A stretch of 64,000 nt of DNA from Microbacterium sp. MYb45 (GTDB lineage Bacteria > Actinomycetota > Actinomycetes > Actinomycetales > Microbacteriaceae): NCBI RefSeq assembly GCF_002979655.1, contig NZ_PCPG01000001.1:930001-994000 (forward strand). The letters are read 5' to 3'. Shown here in pieces: positions 24,848 to 34,981 of the stretch (position 1 is the stretch's first letter; every line of letters starts with the position of its first letter). The position numbers and the translations under genes were made by a program. The notes under the pieces are model-generated. The model ran no database searches, had not been told where the DNA came from, and saw only the letters and a program-made list of their open reading frames with translations.

Positions 24848-25038
24848 CTGACCTCGAGTGCTCGCGCGCCGGCTGCCGGAGCGCGGCGACCAGACAAGTG
24901 CTGTGGCGCAATCCCCGCATCCATGCCGCCGATCGCGAGAAGGTGTGGCTGGCGTGCGACGAGCACGTGGACTTCCTCCGCGACTACCTGGCCGCACGGG
25001 ACTTCCCGGTGACCGTCCGCGACGGTGTTCCCGCATGA
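24844..25038 (+). CDS. Small zinc-knuckle-like protein
   Basis: A 64-residue protein with C6-x4-C11 and, 26 residues later, C38-x2-H41 (WLACDEHVDF), a pattern that could bind one zinc or another metal. Homologues in actinobacterial databases are often mislabelled acetone carboxylase, which this small protein cannot be. ATGA overlaps link it to both the DUF3099 gene and the SURF1 gene, so the three are almost certainly co-expressed. A role in oxidase assembly is only a guess from context. Confidence 0.75.
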   Translation: MTDLECSRAGCRSAATRQVLWRNPRIHAADREKVWLACDEHVDFLRDYLAARDFPVTVRDGVPA

Positions 25039-25847
25039 GTCGCCGTCTGACCAGGTGGGCGGTGTACGTGCTCATCGCGATCGGCTTCGCCATCGCGTGC
25101 GTCTTCCTGTCGAACTGGCAGTTCGAGCGCAACGAGACTCGTGCCGCCCAGATCGAACTCGTCGAGCAGAACTACGACGCGGAGCCCGTTCCCCTCGCCG
25201 ATGTCATCGGCGCTGACGGTGCGCTCGACCCCTCAGACGAGTGGCGCCCTGTGACGCTGCAGGGCGAGTACCTGGCCGACCAGCAGCTGCTGGTGCGCAA
25301 TCGACCGCACGGCGGTACGAGCGCCTTCGAGGTGCTGGTGCCGTTCCGCGACGCTGATGGTCGCGTGTTCATCGTCGATCGCGGCTGGGTGGCGCCGGGC
25401 GAGGGTGCGGAGCCCGACTCTGTGCCGTCCCCGCCGGAAGGCGAGGCCGAGGTCACGGTGCGCCTGCGGCCCGGGGAGCAGCTGCCCGCATCGGGCCGGG
25501 GCGCACCGGAAGGTCAGGTGCCGACCATCCATCTGCCCTCGATCGCCGCGCTGACCGACGGGGATGTGATCACCGGCGCCTACGGCCGCGTCGTGACCGA
25601 GGAGCCGGCCGGCGCCGGCGCGCTGGGGGGCTTCGACTCCCCCACCGACGACCCGGGCCCGCATCTCTCCTACGCGATCCAATGGATCCTGTTCGCCCTC
25701 ATGGGCTTCATCTTCATCGGCTACATCATCCGGACCGAGATCGTGAAGCACCGTGAGGAAGTCGAGGGCGTCCCGACACCCGTGAAGACTCCACGGCGCA
25801 AGGATCACGACGCCGACGTCGAAGACGAGCTGCTCGACGTCCGCTGA
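25035..25847 (+). CDS. SURF1 family protein, cytochrome oxidase assembly
   Basis: A 270-residue membrane protein with an N-terminal helix (about 8-28), a large extracytoplasmic domain and a C-terminal helix (about 215-237), the Shy1/SURF1 topology. Family segments visible are NWQFERNE after helix 1, RPVTLQGEYL-like WRPVTLQGEY, VLVPFRDADGRVFIVDRGWV, and HLSYAIQWILFA before helix 2. SURF1 proteins assist haem a insertion into cytochrome c oxidase, which fits the haem A and haem O synthase genes 16-18 kb away. It is translationally coupled to the preceding small gene. Confidence 0.92.
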   Translation: MSRRLTRWAVYVLIAIGFAIACVFLSNWQFERNETRAAQIELVEQNYDAEPVPLADVIGADGALDPSDEWRPVTLQGEYLADQQLLVRNRPHGGTSAFEVLVPFRDADGRVFIVDRGWVAPGEGAEPDSVPSPPEGEAEVTVRLRPGEQLPASGRGAPEGQVPTIHLPSIAALTDGDVITGAYGRVVTEEPAGAGALGGFDSPTDDPGPHLSYAIQWILFALMGFIFIGYIIRTEIVKHREEVEGVPTPVKTPRRKDHDADVEDELLDVR

Positions 25848-25862
25848 CCGACTCTCCCGGAG

Positions 25863-26450
25863 TCAGTCCATCCAGGGCGTCATCGTGCATGCCCAGCCGG
25901 TCTCCGTGCGCTCGTAGACGATCCGCGTGTGGTCTCGTTCCGGCGACCCCTGCCAGAACTCGACTCGTGCGGCGATGATCCGCCAGAGGACCCACTCCCC
26001 TGGGGTGACGCCCTCACGAGCGGCGGCGGAGCGCGCAGCGAGGTCTGCCGCACTTTCCTCCGCGGAGGCCTCCTGGACCCGCCCGCGAACGCGCACCGCT
26101 CGCAGGAGGGGCTGCCACCAGAAGTTCAGTGCCGCCGCAGGATGCGCGCCGATCTGCGCACCCTTTCGAGAGGAGCGCGCTCCGGCGAAGGCCCATCCGC
26201 GCTCGTCGACGTCCTTGAGGATCAGTGAGCGCGCATCCGGCATGCCGTCTTCGTCGACCGTCGCCAAGGTGGCGACGTGTGGCTCGGGCACGCCTGCGGT
26301 GGCGGCCTTCCCGATCCAGTCGAGGAAGAGTGAGACCGGATCGTCAGGAAGGTCAGCGCGTACGAGAGGAGGCGCCGCACCGGTGAGCGCGGGCTGAGCA
26401 CGCAGCCACCGACTGACCTCTGACGAAAGGAGACCCCGCTCTGTCGACAT
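25863..26450 (-). CDS. pdxH: Pyridoxamine 5'-phosphate oxidase-like flavoprotein
   Basis: A 195-residue split-barrel flavoprotein. It has ATVDEDGMPDARSLILKDVD (FMN-binding strands, about 62-80), FAGARSSRKGAQ, LNFWWQPLLRAVRVRGRV and VEFWQGSPER, all typical of PdxH, which oxidises PNP/PMP to PLP. The C-terminus is unusual: the family ending RLHDR...RLAP is replaced by RDHTRIVYERTETGWACTMTPWMD-like sequence, so substrate preference could differ. CATAGT lies seven bases before the ATG, suggesting a leaderless transcript. Confidence 0.8.
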   Translation of the reverse strand: MSTERGLLSSEVSRWLRAQPALTGAAPPLVRADLPDDPVSLFLDWIGKAATAGVPEPHVATLATVDEDGMPDARSLILKDVDERGWAFAGARSSRKGAQIGAHPAAALNFWWQPLLRAVRVRGRVQEASAEESAADLAARSAAAREGVTPGEWVLWRIIAARVEFWQGSPERDHTRIVYERTETGWACTMTPWMD

Positions 26451-26494
26451 GCTCCCGACTATGCCATGGGCGCAGAGACTGCACGTCGGAAGGC

Positions 26495-27163
26495 TCAGGC
26501 GAGTTCCCTCAGTTCGGGATGATGGGCGATCGGGGGCAGCACGTCGAGCAGTTCGCCGAGCGTCGCGATCCGACGCGTGTCACCGGACCAGTTCTGGTGC
26601 CCGCCATCGAAATGGACGAACTCCGTGCCGAGATCGGCCGCGATCTCCCGGTCGTGATTGGTGTCGCCGATGACGAGCACAGCGCTCGGACGGAGGCCGG
26701 ATCTCGACAGCCACCGCGCGATGACGTCGTGCTTCGACGCCCGATACGGGTCGTCGATCGACAGCACATCTTCGAACGCATCGACCAGATCGTGCGGGGC
26801 CATCTGCCGCGCGAGCGCATCGGGAAGGGTCGCCGAGGCGAGCACCTGACGGAGGCCGCGCTCGTGGAGAGCCGCGAGCGTGGCGCGCGCATCGGGGTGG
26901 AGCTGCGCCTCTCCGACCCGCGCCGCGAGCAGTTCGAGGTAGGCCGTCGCGGCGGGCACGAATCTGTCATCGCCGAGCCCGACGGAGCCGTAGAAGTCCC
27001 GGATCGGGAATCGGAAGACCGATCGGTAGGCGTGCTCATCGGTCAGCGGATCGAGCGCGTGCTCCTCGAGCACGGAGTTCATCACCTGACGACAGATCTC
27101 CACGTCGTCGAGCAGCGTGCCGTTCCAGTCCCAGCACACGGCGCGGATGTGATCCATGCTCAT
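26495..27163 (-). CDS. HAD family hydrolase, phosphoglycolate-phosphatase-like
   Basis: A 222-residue HAD phosphatase with a helical cap. Motif I is CWDWNGTLLDD (about 9-19), motif II VLASATL, the motif III Lys lies in YRASKHDVI, and motif IV is VIGDTNHDREIA. Motif I has Asn where most HAD phosphatases have the second (acid/base) Asp, as in a known WDWNGT subgroup. The substrate is unknown. TAGCGT lies exactly six bases before the first ATG, favouring 27163 over the internal ATG at 27157. Confidence 0.85.
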   Translation of the reverse strand: MSMDHIRAVCWDWNGTLLDDVEICRQVMNSVLEEHALDPLTDEHAYRSVFRFPIRDFYGSVGLGDDRFVPAATAYLELLAARVGEAQLHPDARATLAALHERGLRQVLASATLPDALARQMAPHDLVDAFEDVLSIDDPYRASKHDVIARWLSRSGLRPSAVLVIGDTNHDREIAADLGTEFVHFDGGHQNWSGDTRRIATLGELLDVLPPIAHHPELRELA

Positions 27164-27311
27164 GCCCTCACGCTACAAGCGGTCGCCGACATTGGGGCCA
27201 CCGCTCATCGCGCCCACGCAGCGGACGATCCGCCGATGTTCCGACGATTCGCCGAGATATCCGCGGGGAAAGGTCGGAGGATCGTCGTCGCTTCGGAGGA
27301 TCGTGCGCGCG

Positions 27312-28910
<1,599 letters not shown>

Positions 28911-29073
28911 AGCGGACGTCCGTTCTTTCAGGGAGGGTGTTCGGCCGATCGGCCAGCCTCCCAGTATAAGTGCCATGGCCGGGAGCGGCGGTCAGCAAGA
29001 TCAGCCCGGAGAGTGAGGCCCGCGATACCCCAGAGGGATGACCGCCCGGGTACGCCCTGCATAGCGTGCAGGA

Positions 29074-29691
29074 GTGGACATCCTCAACGAGCTCATCATG
29101 CAGGCCATCGCCTCGCCCTGGCTGTACCTGGTCTTGTTCACGGTCACCGTGATCGACGGCTTCTTCCCCCCGGTGCCGAGCGAGACGGTGCTCGTGGCGG
29201 CCGCGGCCGTCGCCGCGTCCACCGGCGACGGGAATCTGCTTCTCCTCGGTGCGGTCGCCGCGATCGGCGCGGCGATCGGCGACAACATCGCCTTCGTGAT
29301 CGGCCGACGGCTCGGCACCACGCGCTTCGCCTGGATGAGACGCCCCCGTGTGGCGGCGACATTCGCCTACGCACAGCAGGCGCTCGATCGGCGCAGCGCC
29401 ACCCTCATCCTCGGCGCCCGCTACATCCCGGTCGGACGCGTCGCGGTCAACATGTCCGCCGGGGCTCTCGAGTTCCCGTGGCGGCGTTTCCTGCCTCTGA
29501 GTCTGATCGCCGGTGCCAGCTGGAGCGTCTTCAGCCTGGCGATCGGCCTGCTCGCCGGCGCCTGGATCAAGGACCAGCCGCTGCTGAGCGCCGGTCTCGG
29601 CATCGTCATCGCGCTCGTGATCGGCTTCACGATCGACCGCATCGCCGCGGCCCGGCGCCGCCGCGCTCCCGCGCCGCAACTGGCAGGATGA
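29074..29691 (+). CDS. DedA family membrane protein
   Basis: A 205-residue integral membrane protein. It shows the DedA hallmarks: FFPPVPSETVL near residue 31, GAAIGDNIAFVIGRRLG near 66, and ARYIPVGRVAVNMSAGA near 113, where the Arg residues are functionally important in the family. DedA proteins support lipid-carrier flipping and membrane homeostasis. TAGCGT is six bases before the GTG, so it heads a leaderless operon. Its stop overlaps the start of the sensor kinase gene by ATGA. Confidence 0.92.
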   Translation: MDILNELIMQAIASPWLYLVLFTVTVIDGFFPPVPSETVLVAAAAVAASTGDGNLLLLGAVAAIGAAIGDNIAFVIGRRLGTTRFAWMRRPRVAATFAYAQQALDRRSATLILGARYIPVGRVAVNMSAGALEFPWRRFLPLSLIAGASWSVFSLAIGLLAGAWIKDQPLLSAGLGIVIALVIGFTIDRIAAARRRRAPAPQLAG

Positions 29692-30962
29692 CAGTCATGG
29701 CACGCCGCCGACAGCGCACACCGCTGCGCCAACGGATCAGCCGTCGCACCTTCGCCCTCGGGGCGCTGGGTGCGGCGGTCGTGGCGTTGTACGCGATCCT
29801 CGTCCCGCTCCAGACCGTCCTGTCCGGCACGCCGCTGCCTCTGTCGTTCATCCTCGGCGCGGCGCTGTGCGTCTCGCCCGTGCTCGCGATCAGCCGCCCG
29901 GTCTGGGCGATCGGCTTGTTCACCGTGGGAGCACTCACCCTGCCACTCACGGTCGTGCCGGAACTCGCGATCCAGTCGCCGTGGCCCTGGCCCGTCCCCG
30001 CCCTCCTGACCTTCGCCCTGTTCGTCGGGGTGGTCACATTCCTCCATGGCGCACGCCTCGGTGCCTTCGCACTGATCCTCGGCGCGATCGCATCGCTTCT
30101 GGCGCCGGTGCTCCGCCCCGACATGGTGGCCACGCCGGAGTCATCCGCCAGCGCCACGGCCGACCTCATCGTCACGACAGCGGTGGCATCCGCGGTGTAC
30201 CTCATCGCGGCGCTCGTCGCCGGGAGGGTCCGGGTCGCTGCCGAGCTGACGCGCGAGAAGGAGCACAGCGCGCTCGAGGAGGCCCGGCGCGCGCTCGTCG
30301 AGGAACGCACGCGGATCGCGCGCGAGCTGCACGACGTGGTCGCACACAGCATGTCCGTGATCCAGGTGCAGGCGTCGACCGCCAAATATCGCATTCCCGC
30401 GCTCAACGACGCGGCGACAGCCGAGTTCGACGACATCGCTGCGACCGCCCGCGGCTCGCTGGCCGAGATGCGGCGGATGCTCGGGGTGCTCCGCACCGAA
30501 GACCAGACCGCCGAGCTCGCTCCCCAACAGGGCATCGACGACATCCCGGCGCTGGTCGACACCATCCGCCGCGCGGGGGTCGAGGTCGGACTCGTGCTCG
30601 AGGGCGGCGAGGCCGCAGCAGCGGCGACACCCTCGGTGCAGATCGCCGCGTTCCGCATCGTCCAGGAGGCGCTGAGCAACGCCGTGCGGCACGCGCCCGG
30701 TGCCCGCATCGCCGTGCAGCTGCGTGCCGAGGCCCGCAGCATCCGCATCCGTGTGCACAACGGCGCACCGCCCCGCACGCCCGACGGCCCCGGCGGGGGC
30801 TACGGCCTGCGCGGGATGCGCGAACGCGCCGAGATCCTGGGCGGCAGCCTTTCGGCCGGCCCCTCATCCGATGGCGGCTGGGACGTGGAGGCCGTGCTCC
30901 CCCTGGATGCGGACGGTTCCGATGCGGGCGCAGCCGCTTCTCTCGACAAGGAGACCCCGTGA
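29688..30962 (+). CDS. Sensor histidine kinase, NarL-type (HisKA_3)
   Basis: A 424-residue membrane sensor. Several hydrophobic helices occupy about residues 20-185. The dimerisation/phosphoacceptor helix follows with His in [16 protein letters not shown] near residue 220, and then the HATPase domain ([34 protein letters not shown]). This is the class partnered with LuxR-type regulators. It overlaps dedA upstream (ATGA) and the response regulator downstream (GTGA). The signal is unknown; the DedA link suggests an envelope stress or lipid cue. Confidence 0.93.
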   Translation: MTVMARRRQRTPLRQRISRRTFALGALGAAVVALYAILVPLQTVLSGTPLPLSFILGAALCVSPVLAISRPVWAIGLFTVGALTLPLTVVPELAIQSPWPWPVPALLTFALFVGVVTFLHGARLGAFALILGAIASLLAPVLRPDMVATPESSASATADLIVTTAVASAVYLIAALVAGRVRVAAELTREKEHSALEEARRALVEERTRIARELHDVVAHSMSVIQVQASTAKYRIPALNDAATAEFDDIAATARGSLAEMRRMLGVLRTEDQTAELAPQQGIDDIPALVDTIRRAGVEVGLVLEGGEAAAAATPSVQIAAFRIVQEALSNAVRHAPGARIAVQLRAEARSIRIRVHNGAPPRTPDGPGGGYGLRGMRERAEILGGSLSAGPSSDGGWDVEAVLPLDADGSDAGAAASLDKETP

Positions 30963-31630
30963 CGATCAGCGTCCTCATCGCCGACGATCAGGCCATGGTC
31001 CGTGCGGGTTTCGCCGCTCTCCTCGATGCCCACGAGGGCATTCGGGTGTCCGGGCAGGCGGCGAACGGCGCCGAAGCCGTCGCCCTGGCGGCGCGTCTGG
31101 ATCCCGACGTGATCCTGATGGACGTGCGCATGCCCGAACTCGACGGGATCGAAGCCACCCGGCGGATTCTCGGCCCGTCGTACCCCGCCGCGCATGTCCC
31201 CCGGATCCTGATGCTCACCACCTTCGACATCGACGACTACGTGTACGACGCGCTGGAGGCCGGAGCCAGCGGGTTCCTGCTGAAGGACGCACTCCCCGAG
31301 GAGCTCGTGCACGCGGTGCGCGTCGTCGCGAACGGGGATGCGCTCCTCGCGCCGAGCGTGACCCGACGAATCATCGAGCAGTTCGCCGGCCGCAGGCCCC
31401 GTGCACCTCGCCCGACCACTGCGCTCGCCGAACTCACCGACCGTGAGCGGGAGGTGCTGGTACTGATCGGGAAAGGGCGCTCGAACACCGAGATCGCGGC
31501 CGACCTCTTCATCGCGGAGCAGACCGTCAAGACCCATGTCGGCAAGGTACTCGCCAAGCTGAACCTCCGCGACCGCGTGCATGCGGTGATCCTCGCCTAC
31601 GACACCGGACTGGTCGAGCCGTCCTCCTGA
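30959..31630 (+). CDS. LuxR-family response regulator
   Basis: A 223-residue regulator with a receiver domain (ADDQ near residue 8, phosphoacceptor Asp55 in [13 protein letters not shown], Lys in [10 protein letters not shown]) and a C-terminal LuxR/NarL helix-turn-helix ([22 protein letters not shown], about 152-173). The GTG start overlaps the kinase stop. It is the obvious partner of that kinase. The acyltransferase gene 98 bases downstream is a possible target. Confidence 0.95.
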   Translation: MTISVLIADDQAMVRAGFAALLDAHEGIRVSGQAANGAEAVALAARLDPDVILMDVRMPELDGIEATRRILGPSYPAAHVPRILMLTTFDIDDYVYDALEAGASGFLLKDALPEELVHAVRVVANGDALLAPSVTRRIIEQFAGRRPRAPRPTTALAELTDREREVLVLIGKGRSNTEIAADLFIAEQTVKTHVGKVLAKLNLRDRVHAVILAYDTGLVEPSS

Positions 31631-31728
31631 CTCACACCGTCGTAGGGGGTCGTAACGGCACCCGAGGGTGATGCATCCGCGGACACGGCATCCATAGTCT
31701 CCTGGGACACCGCCCCCGAGGAGGACTC

Positions 31729-33039
31729 ATGACCACCGTCCAGGCACCCACTGCCGGCATCATCGCGCCTCCGCAACGCGCGTCCCGTGACACCGGGATC
31801 GACTTCGTCCGGGCGCTCTGCGTCGTCGGCGTGGTCCTGCTCCACTCGATCATGGTGGGCGTCACCGTCGACGCGTCCGGCCCCGTGTTCGAGAACGCCA
31901 GCGACGGTACCGGGTGGATCGCACCGCTGAGTTGGCTCCTCCAGGTGATGCCGCTGTTCTTCGTCATCGGCGGGTTCTCCGGGCTCCTCGCCTACCGTCG
32001 GCTGCGGGAGCGCGGCGGGAGCGCCCTCGGGTTCGTGGCCGGGCGACTGCATCGTCTGCTGCGACCCGCCGTCTTCACGATCGCCATCGTCGGGGTCGGG
32101 CTCGCGCTCCTCACGGTCTTCGGTGTACCCGCCGATCTGATCGCGACCGCGGGCTTCCGCTACGGTCAGCCGCTCTGGTTCCTCGGCGTCTTCCTCCTGT
32201 GCCAGGCGCTGCTTCCCGCATTGGCCGCCGCCCACGAGCGCGCCCCCTACCGCACGATCGGTGCTCTCGTCGCGGCATCCATCGCCGTCGACGTGTTGCG
32301 CGCCGCGACCGGGCTCGAGGGCCTCGGCTTCCTGAACCTCGCCTTCGTGTGGATGACGCTGCAGCAGCTGGGGTTCTTCCTCGCCGACGGACGCATCGGG
32401 CGCCTGAGTCGACGCGTCCGGGCCACCGCGGGCCTCGGCGCCCTGCTCCTGCTCGTCGCAACGTTCCTGACCGGGGTGTACTCCCCCGACCTCATCGCCA
32501 ACATCAACCCGCCGACTGCAGCCCTCCTGCTCGTCGGCGTCGCACACACCAGCCTGCTCTCCCTGCACCGCGAACGCATCGAGCGGTTCAGCCGCCGACC
32601 GCGCGTGGCGGCATTCACGGCGTTCGTGACGGTGCGCACCATGACGATCTATCTCTGGCACATGCCTGTCCTGCTGGTGATGGCCGGCGCGACCGCCGTG
32701 TACGCCCTCGTCACGGGCGTCACGCTCCCGGCGCTCGACAGCGCGGACTGGTGGGCGGCCCGACCGCTCTGGCTCGCGACCGCGCTCGCGCTGACCGCAC
32801 TCGTCGCTGTGGCCTTCACCCGTTTCGAGTCACAGCCCGCGCCGCAGGCCACCGGTTCGCTACCCCGCCTCGTCGCGGGAGCGCTGAGCGGCCTGGTCGG
32901 TGTCCTGATCCTCCTGGTACTCGGCACATCCGTCGCGACCGCTCTGATCGCGGTCGCCCTGATCCTCGCGGCGCTCCGACTCGCGTCTCAGACGACGCCG
33001 CTGCCGCCGGTCGGAGTGCGCACGCTCGTCCCCGCATAG
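31729..33039 (+). CDS. Acyltransferase 3 family membrane protein
   Basis: A 436-residue polytopic membrane protein of the acyltransferase-3 fold. It starts with RDTGIDFVRALCVVGVVLLHS near residue 20, where the His is the conserved catalytic residue, then FFVIGGFSGLLAYRRLRERG near 80, and about ten further hydrophobic helices. Members O-acylate sugars, peptidoglycan or antibiotics at the membrane; the substrate here is unknown. GAGGAGG is a strong ribosome-binding site, and CATAGT near 31692 is a possible -10. It follows a two-component system. Confidence 0.88.
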   Translation: MTTVQAPTAGIIAPPQRASRDTGIDFVRALCVVGVVLLHSIMVGVTVDASGPVFENASDGTGWIAPLSWLLQVMPLFFVIGGFSGLLAYRRLRERGGSALGFVAGRLHRLLRPAVFTIAIVGVGLALLTVFGVPADLIATAGFRYGQPLWFLGVFLLCQALLPALAAAHERAPYRTIGALVAASIAVDVLRAATGLEGLGFLNLAFVWMTLQQLGFFLADGRIGRLSRRVRATAGLGALLLLVATFLTGVYSPDLIANINPPTAALLLVGVAHTSLLSLHRERIERFSRRPRVAAFTAFVTVRTMTIYLWHMPVLLVMAGATAVYALVTGVTLPALDSADWWAARPLWLATALALTALVAVAFTRFESQPAPQATGSLPRLVAGALSGLVGVLILLVLGTSVATALIAVALILAALRLASQTTPLPPVGVRTLVPA

Positions 33040-33041
33040 GG

Positions 33042-33635
33042 TCAGCCCAGGCCCCGTGCTGCCAGCGCGTCACCGACATCGTCCGCGTGTCGGAGGGCGA
33101 GAACGAGCAGGGGCACCACGGCGCGCACGCCCAACCGCACGTCGCGGGCTCGCGACGCATCCCGCACGCGCTCCGCGAAGCCGGCGATCACGGGGATCGT
33201 CGTGATCGTGAGCGAGATCGTGAGCGCCACCGCGTCGGGATCGACTCCCCATCGCTGGAACGGGCGCAGGATGCCCTGCAGCACCTCCACGAGATCCGCC
33301 ATCCGGGTCGTGAGCGTCAACAGGCTCGCGAGCAGGAGAATCGTCACGACGCGCCCCGTGCCGACCCACGCCGCGAGAGGCGAGACGAAGACCCCGAGCG
33401 CCGCGGCGAGCACGACGATGATCCAGCGCAGACGCCAGATCTCGAGCAACGGCACCCGGATGGGCATTCCCCCGATGCCGTACAGCGCGAGGACCGCCGC
33501 GAGCGAGAGGGGGATGCTCACCGCGTCGTGGGGGTACAGCGACAGAACGAGTGCTCCGATCGCCAGCGCGGCGAGCTTGAGCCCGGCAGGAGCGCGATGG
33601 AGGATGCTGCTTCCGGGACGGTAGAGCGCGATCAT
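33042..33635 (-). CDS. bioN: Energy-coupling factor transporter transmembrane protein BioN
   Basis: A 197-residue T-component (CbiQ/EcfT family) with several hydrophobic helices and the cytosolic coupling motifs near the C-terminus (RDASRARDVRLG and ADDVGDALAARGLG, variants of the two A-R-G motifs). With the ATPase encoded just upstream it forms the energising module of a biotin ECF transporter. The ATG at 33635 overlaps the bioM stop (ATGA); a GTG at 33641 is the alternative. The biotin assignment comes from gene pairing and the BioQ-type operator. Confidence 0.85.
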   Translation of the reverse strand: MIALYRPGSSILHRAPAGLKLAALAIGALVLSLYPHDAVSIPLSLAAVLALYGIGGMPIRVPLLEIWRLRWIIVVLAAALGVFVSPLAAWVGTGRVVTILLLASLLTLTTRMADLVEVLQGILRPFQRWGVDPDAVALTISLTITTIPVIAGFAERVRDASRARDVRLGVRAVVPLLVLALRHADDVGDALAARGLG

Positions 33636-34330
33636 CCGCACGCTCGACGATAGGCCGCGATCACGGTCGACGGCTCTCCGGACGCCGTGACCCGCCCGTC
33701 TTCGAACAGCATCGCGGCCTCACAGCGCGCGGCCAGTTCGAGGTCATGTGTCACCACGACGACCTGGGCCCGCTGCGCCAGGAGCAGGTCGCCGATGCGT
33801 CGGGAGTTGCGCAGGTCGAGGAGTGTCGTCGGCTCGTCCGCGACGATGAGCTGCGGTTCGGTGGCCAGCACTGCGGCCAGGGCGAGCATCTGCTTCTGGC
33901 CCCCCGACAGGCTGGATGCGGGGACATCTGCGTGGTCTGCCAGACCATGCACGGCGAGGGTGTCTCTGACGCGATCGGCGATCTCGGCCTTCGCCCGGCC
34001 GCGCAGGGACAGCGCGATGTCTTCGGCCGGGGTGGGCATGAGGATCTGCGCATCGGGGTTCGTGAACACGAATCCGACGCGGCGGCGGAGGGCGGCGCGG
34101 TCACGCATCGTGTCGAGGCCGTGCACCCTCACCTCGCCGGCGCTCGGAGTGACGAGTCCGTTCAACAGCCGGGCGAACGTGGACTTCCCCGACCCGTTCG
34201 CACCGATCACCGCGATCGTCGGAGCCGTCAGCGAGGCGGTGACCTCTCGCAGCACGGGGCGGCCGTCGAGCACCACCGAGACCGCGTCCACGGCGATCGT
34301 CGCGACACCCGTCTCTCGTGTGCGTGTCAT
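33632..34330 (-). CDS. bioM: ECF transporter ATPase BioM
   Basis: A 232-residue ATPase with Walker A GANGSGKST near residue 40, signature SLSGGQKQMLALA, Walker B LIVADEPTTLLD and the switch His in VVVTHDLE. It is coupled to bioN by an ATGA overlap. The usual third gene bioY (biotin-binding S component) is not adjacent and is not in this window. GGAGGG is a good ribosome-binding site for the ATG at 34330. Two TGAAC-N3-GTTCA operators lie 26-53 bases upstream. Confidence 0.88.
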   Translation of the reverse strand: MTRTRETGVATIAVDAVSVVLDGRPVLREVTASLTAPTIAVIGANGSGKSTFARLLNGLVTPSAGEVRVHGLDTMRDRAALRRRVGFVFTNPDAQILMPTPAEDIALSLRGRAKAEIADRVRDTLAVHGLADHADVPASSLSGGQKQMLALAAVLATEPQLIVADEPTTLLDLRNSRRIGDLLLAQRAQVVVVTHDLELAARCEAAMLFEDGRVTASGEPSTVIAAYRRACG

Positions 34331-34355
34331 GCGGATCCCTCCGACGCGTTTCTCC

Positions 34356-34390
34356 TGAACACCGTTCACCTGAACGTCGTTCACTATAAT
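34356..34390. promoter_or_regulatory. Double BioQ-type operator and overlapping divergent promoters
   Basis: Two perfect TGAAC-N3-GTTCA palindromes lie at 34356-34368 and 34371-34383, with a 15-base repeat distance. They abut TATAAT (34385-34390, plus), six bases before the regulator ATG. The same bases read TATAGT on the minus strand (34389-34384), a possible -10 for bioM. The C. glutamicum BioQ site, as I recall it, is TGAAC-N3-GTTAC. Confidence 0.8.
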
Positions 34391-34396
34391 CGGAGG

Positions 34397-34981
34397 ATGA
34401 GCCCGGAGACGAATCAGGCACGGCACGACCGCGACAGCGTCGCCCGGAGCGCGCTCGCCCTCCTCGACGAAGTCGGGCTCGCCGACCTCTCGATGCGGCG
34501 CATCGCCGCCCGCCTGGATGTACAGCCCTCTGCCCTCTACTGGCACTTCACCAGCAAGCAGGAGCTGCTCGCCGAACTCGCCGACCGGATCACCGCATCG
34601 ATCCCCCGCGGCAGCGACGGCGTGCTGGCAACCGCCCGAGGCATCCGCGACGCCCTCTTCACCCACCGCGACGGCGCCGAACTGGTCCTCAGCACCTATG
34701 CCCTGCAACTCGGCTCCTCGCACGCGCAGTCGGTGCTGACCGCGGCACTGGAGGCCCACGGCGCACCCGACGCCGCTGACCGGGGCGCGGCGATCCTGCA
34801 CTTCGTCCTCGGACACGCCACCCTCGTGCAGCAGCGCATGCACGCCGACAGCCACGGTGCGCTGCCCACCGCCGGGGAGATCGACGTCACGGCCGGCCTC
34901 GACCGTGTCTTCGACCTCGGAGTGACTGCGCTCGCGGGGGTGCTCAGCGCACCGGCGACTCCGCCGCGTGCCCGAGTCTGA
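34397..34981 (+). CDS. bioQ: TetR family regulator, probable biotin repressor BioQ
   Basis: A 194-residue TetR-type regulator. The N-terminal helix-turn-helix (about 15-60) shows LDEVGLADLSMRRIAARLDV followed by SALYWHFTSKQELL. The C-terminal domain is of the TetR_C type without a recognised ligand pocket. It is divergent from bioMN, and the intervening sequence carries two BioQ-type palindromes, so I infer it is the biotin-gene repressor, perhaps sensing biotin status through BirA or biotinylated protein. TATAAT-N6-ATG indicates a leaderless mRNA. Its 3' end overlaps the convergent MFS gene by 38 bases. Confidence 0.82.
   Translation: MSPETNQARHDRDSVARSALALLDEVGLADLSMRRIAARLDVQPSALYWHFTSKQELLAELADRITASIPRGSDGVLATARGIRDALFTHRDGAELVLSTYALQLGSSHAQSVLTAALEAHGAPDAADRGAAILHFVLGHATLVQQRMHADSHGALPTAGEIDVTAGLDRVFDLGVTALAGVLSAPATPPRARV

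Noticed and set aside
24844..25038. Acetone carboxylase label often attached to relatives of the 64-residue protein
   Set aside because: Acetone carboxylase subunits are far larger; only a C-x4-C/C-x2-H knuckle is visible here.
29056..29072. CTGCA-TAGCG-TGCAG inverted repeat at the dedA promoter
   Set aside because: Only five-base arms; the central TAGCGT is explained as the -10 element and the symmetry may be chance.
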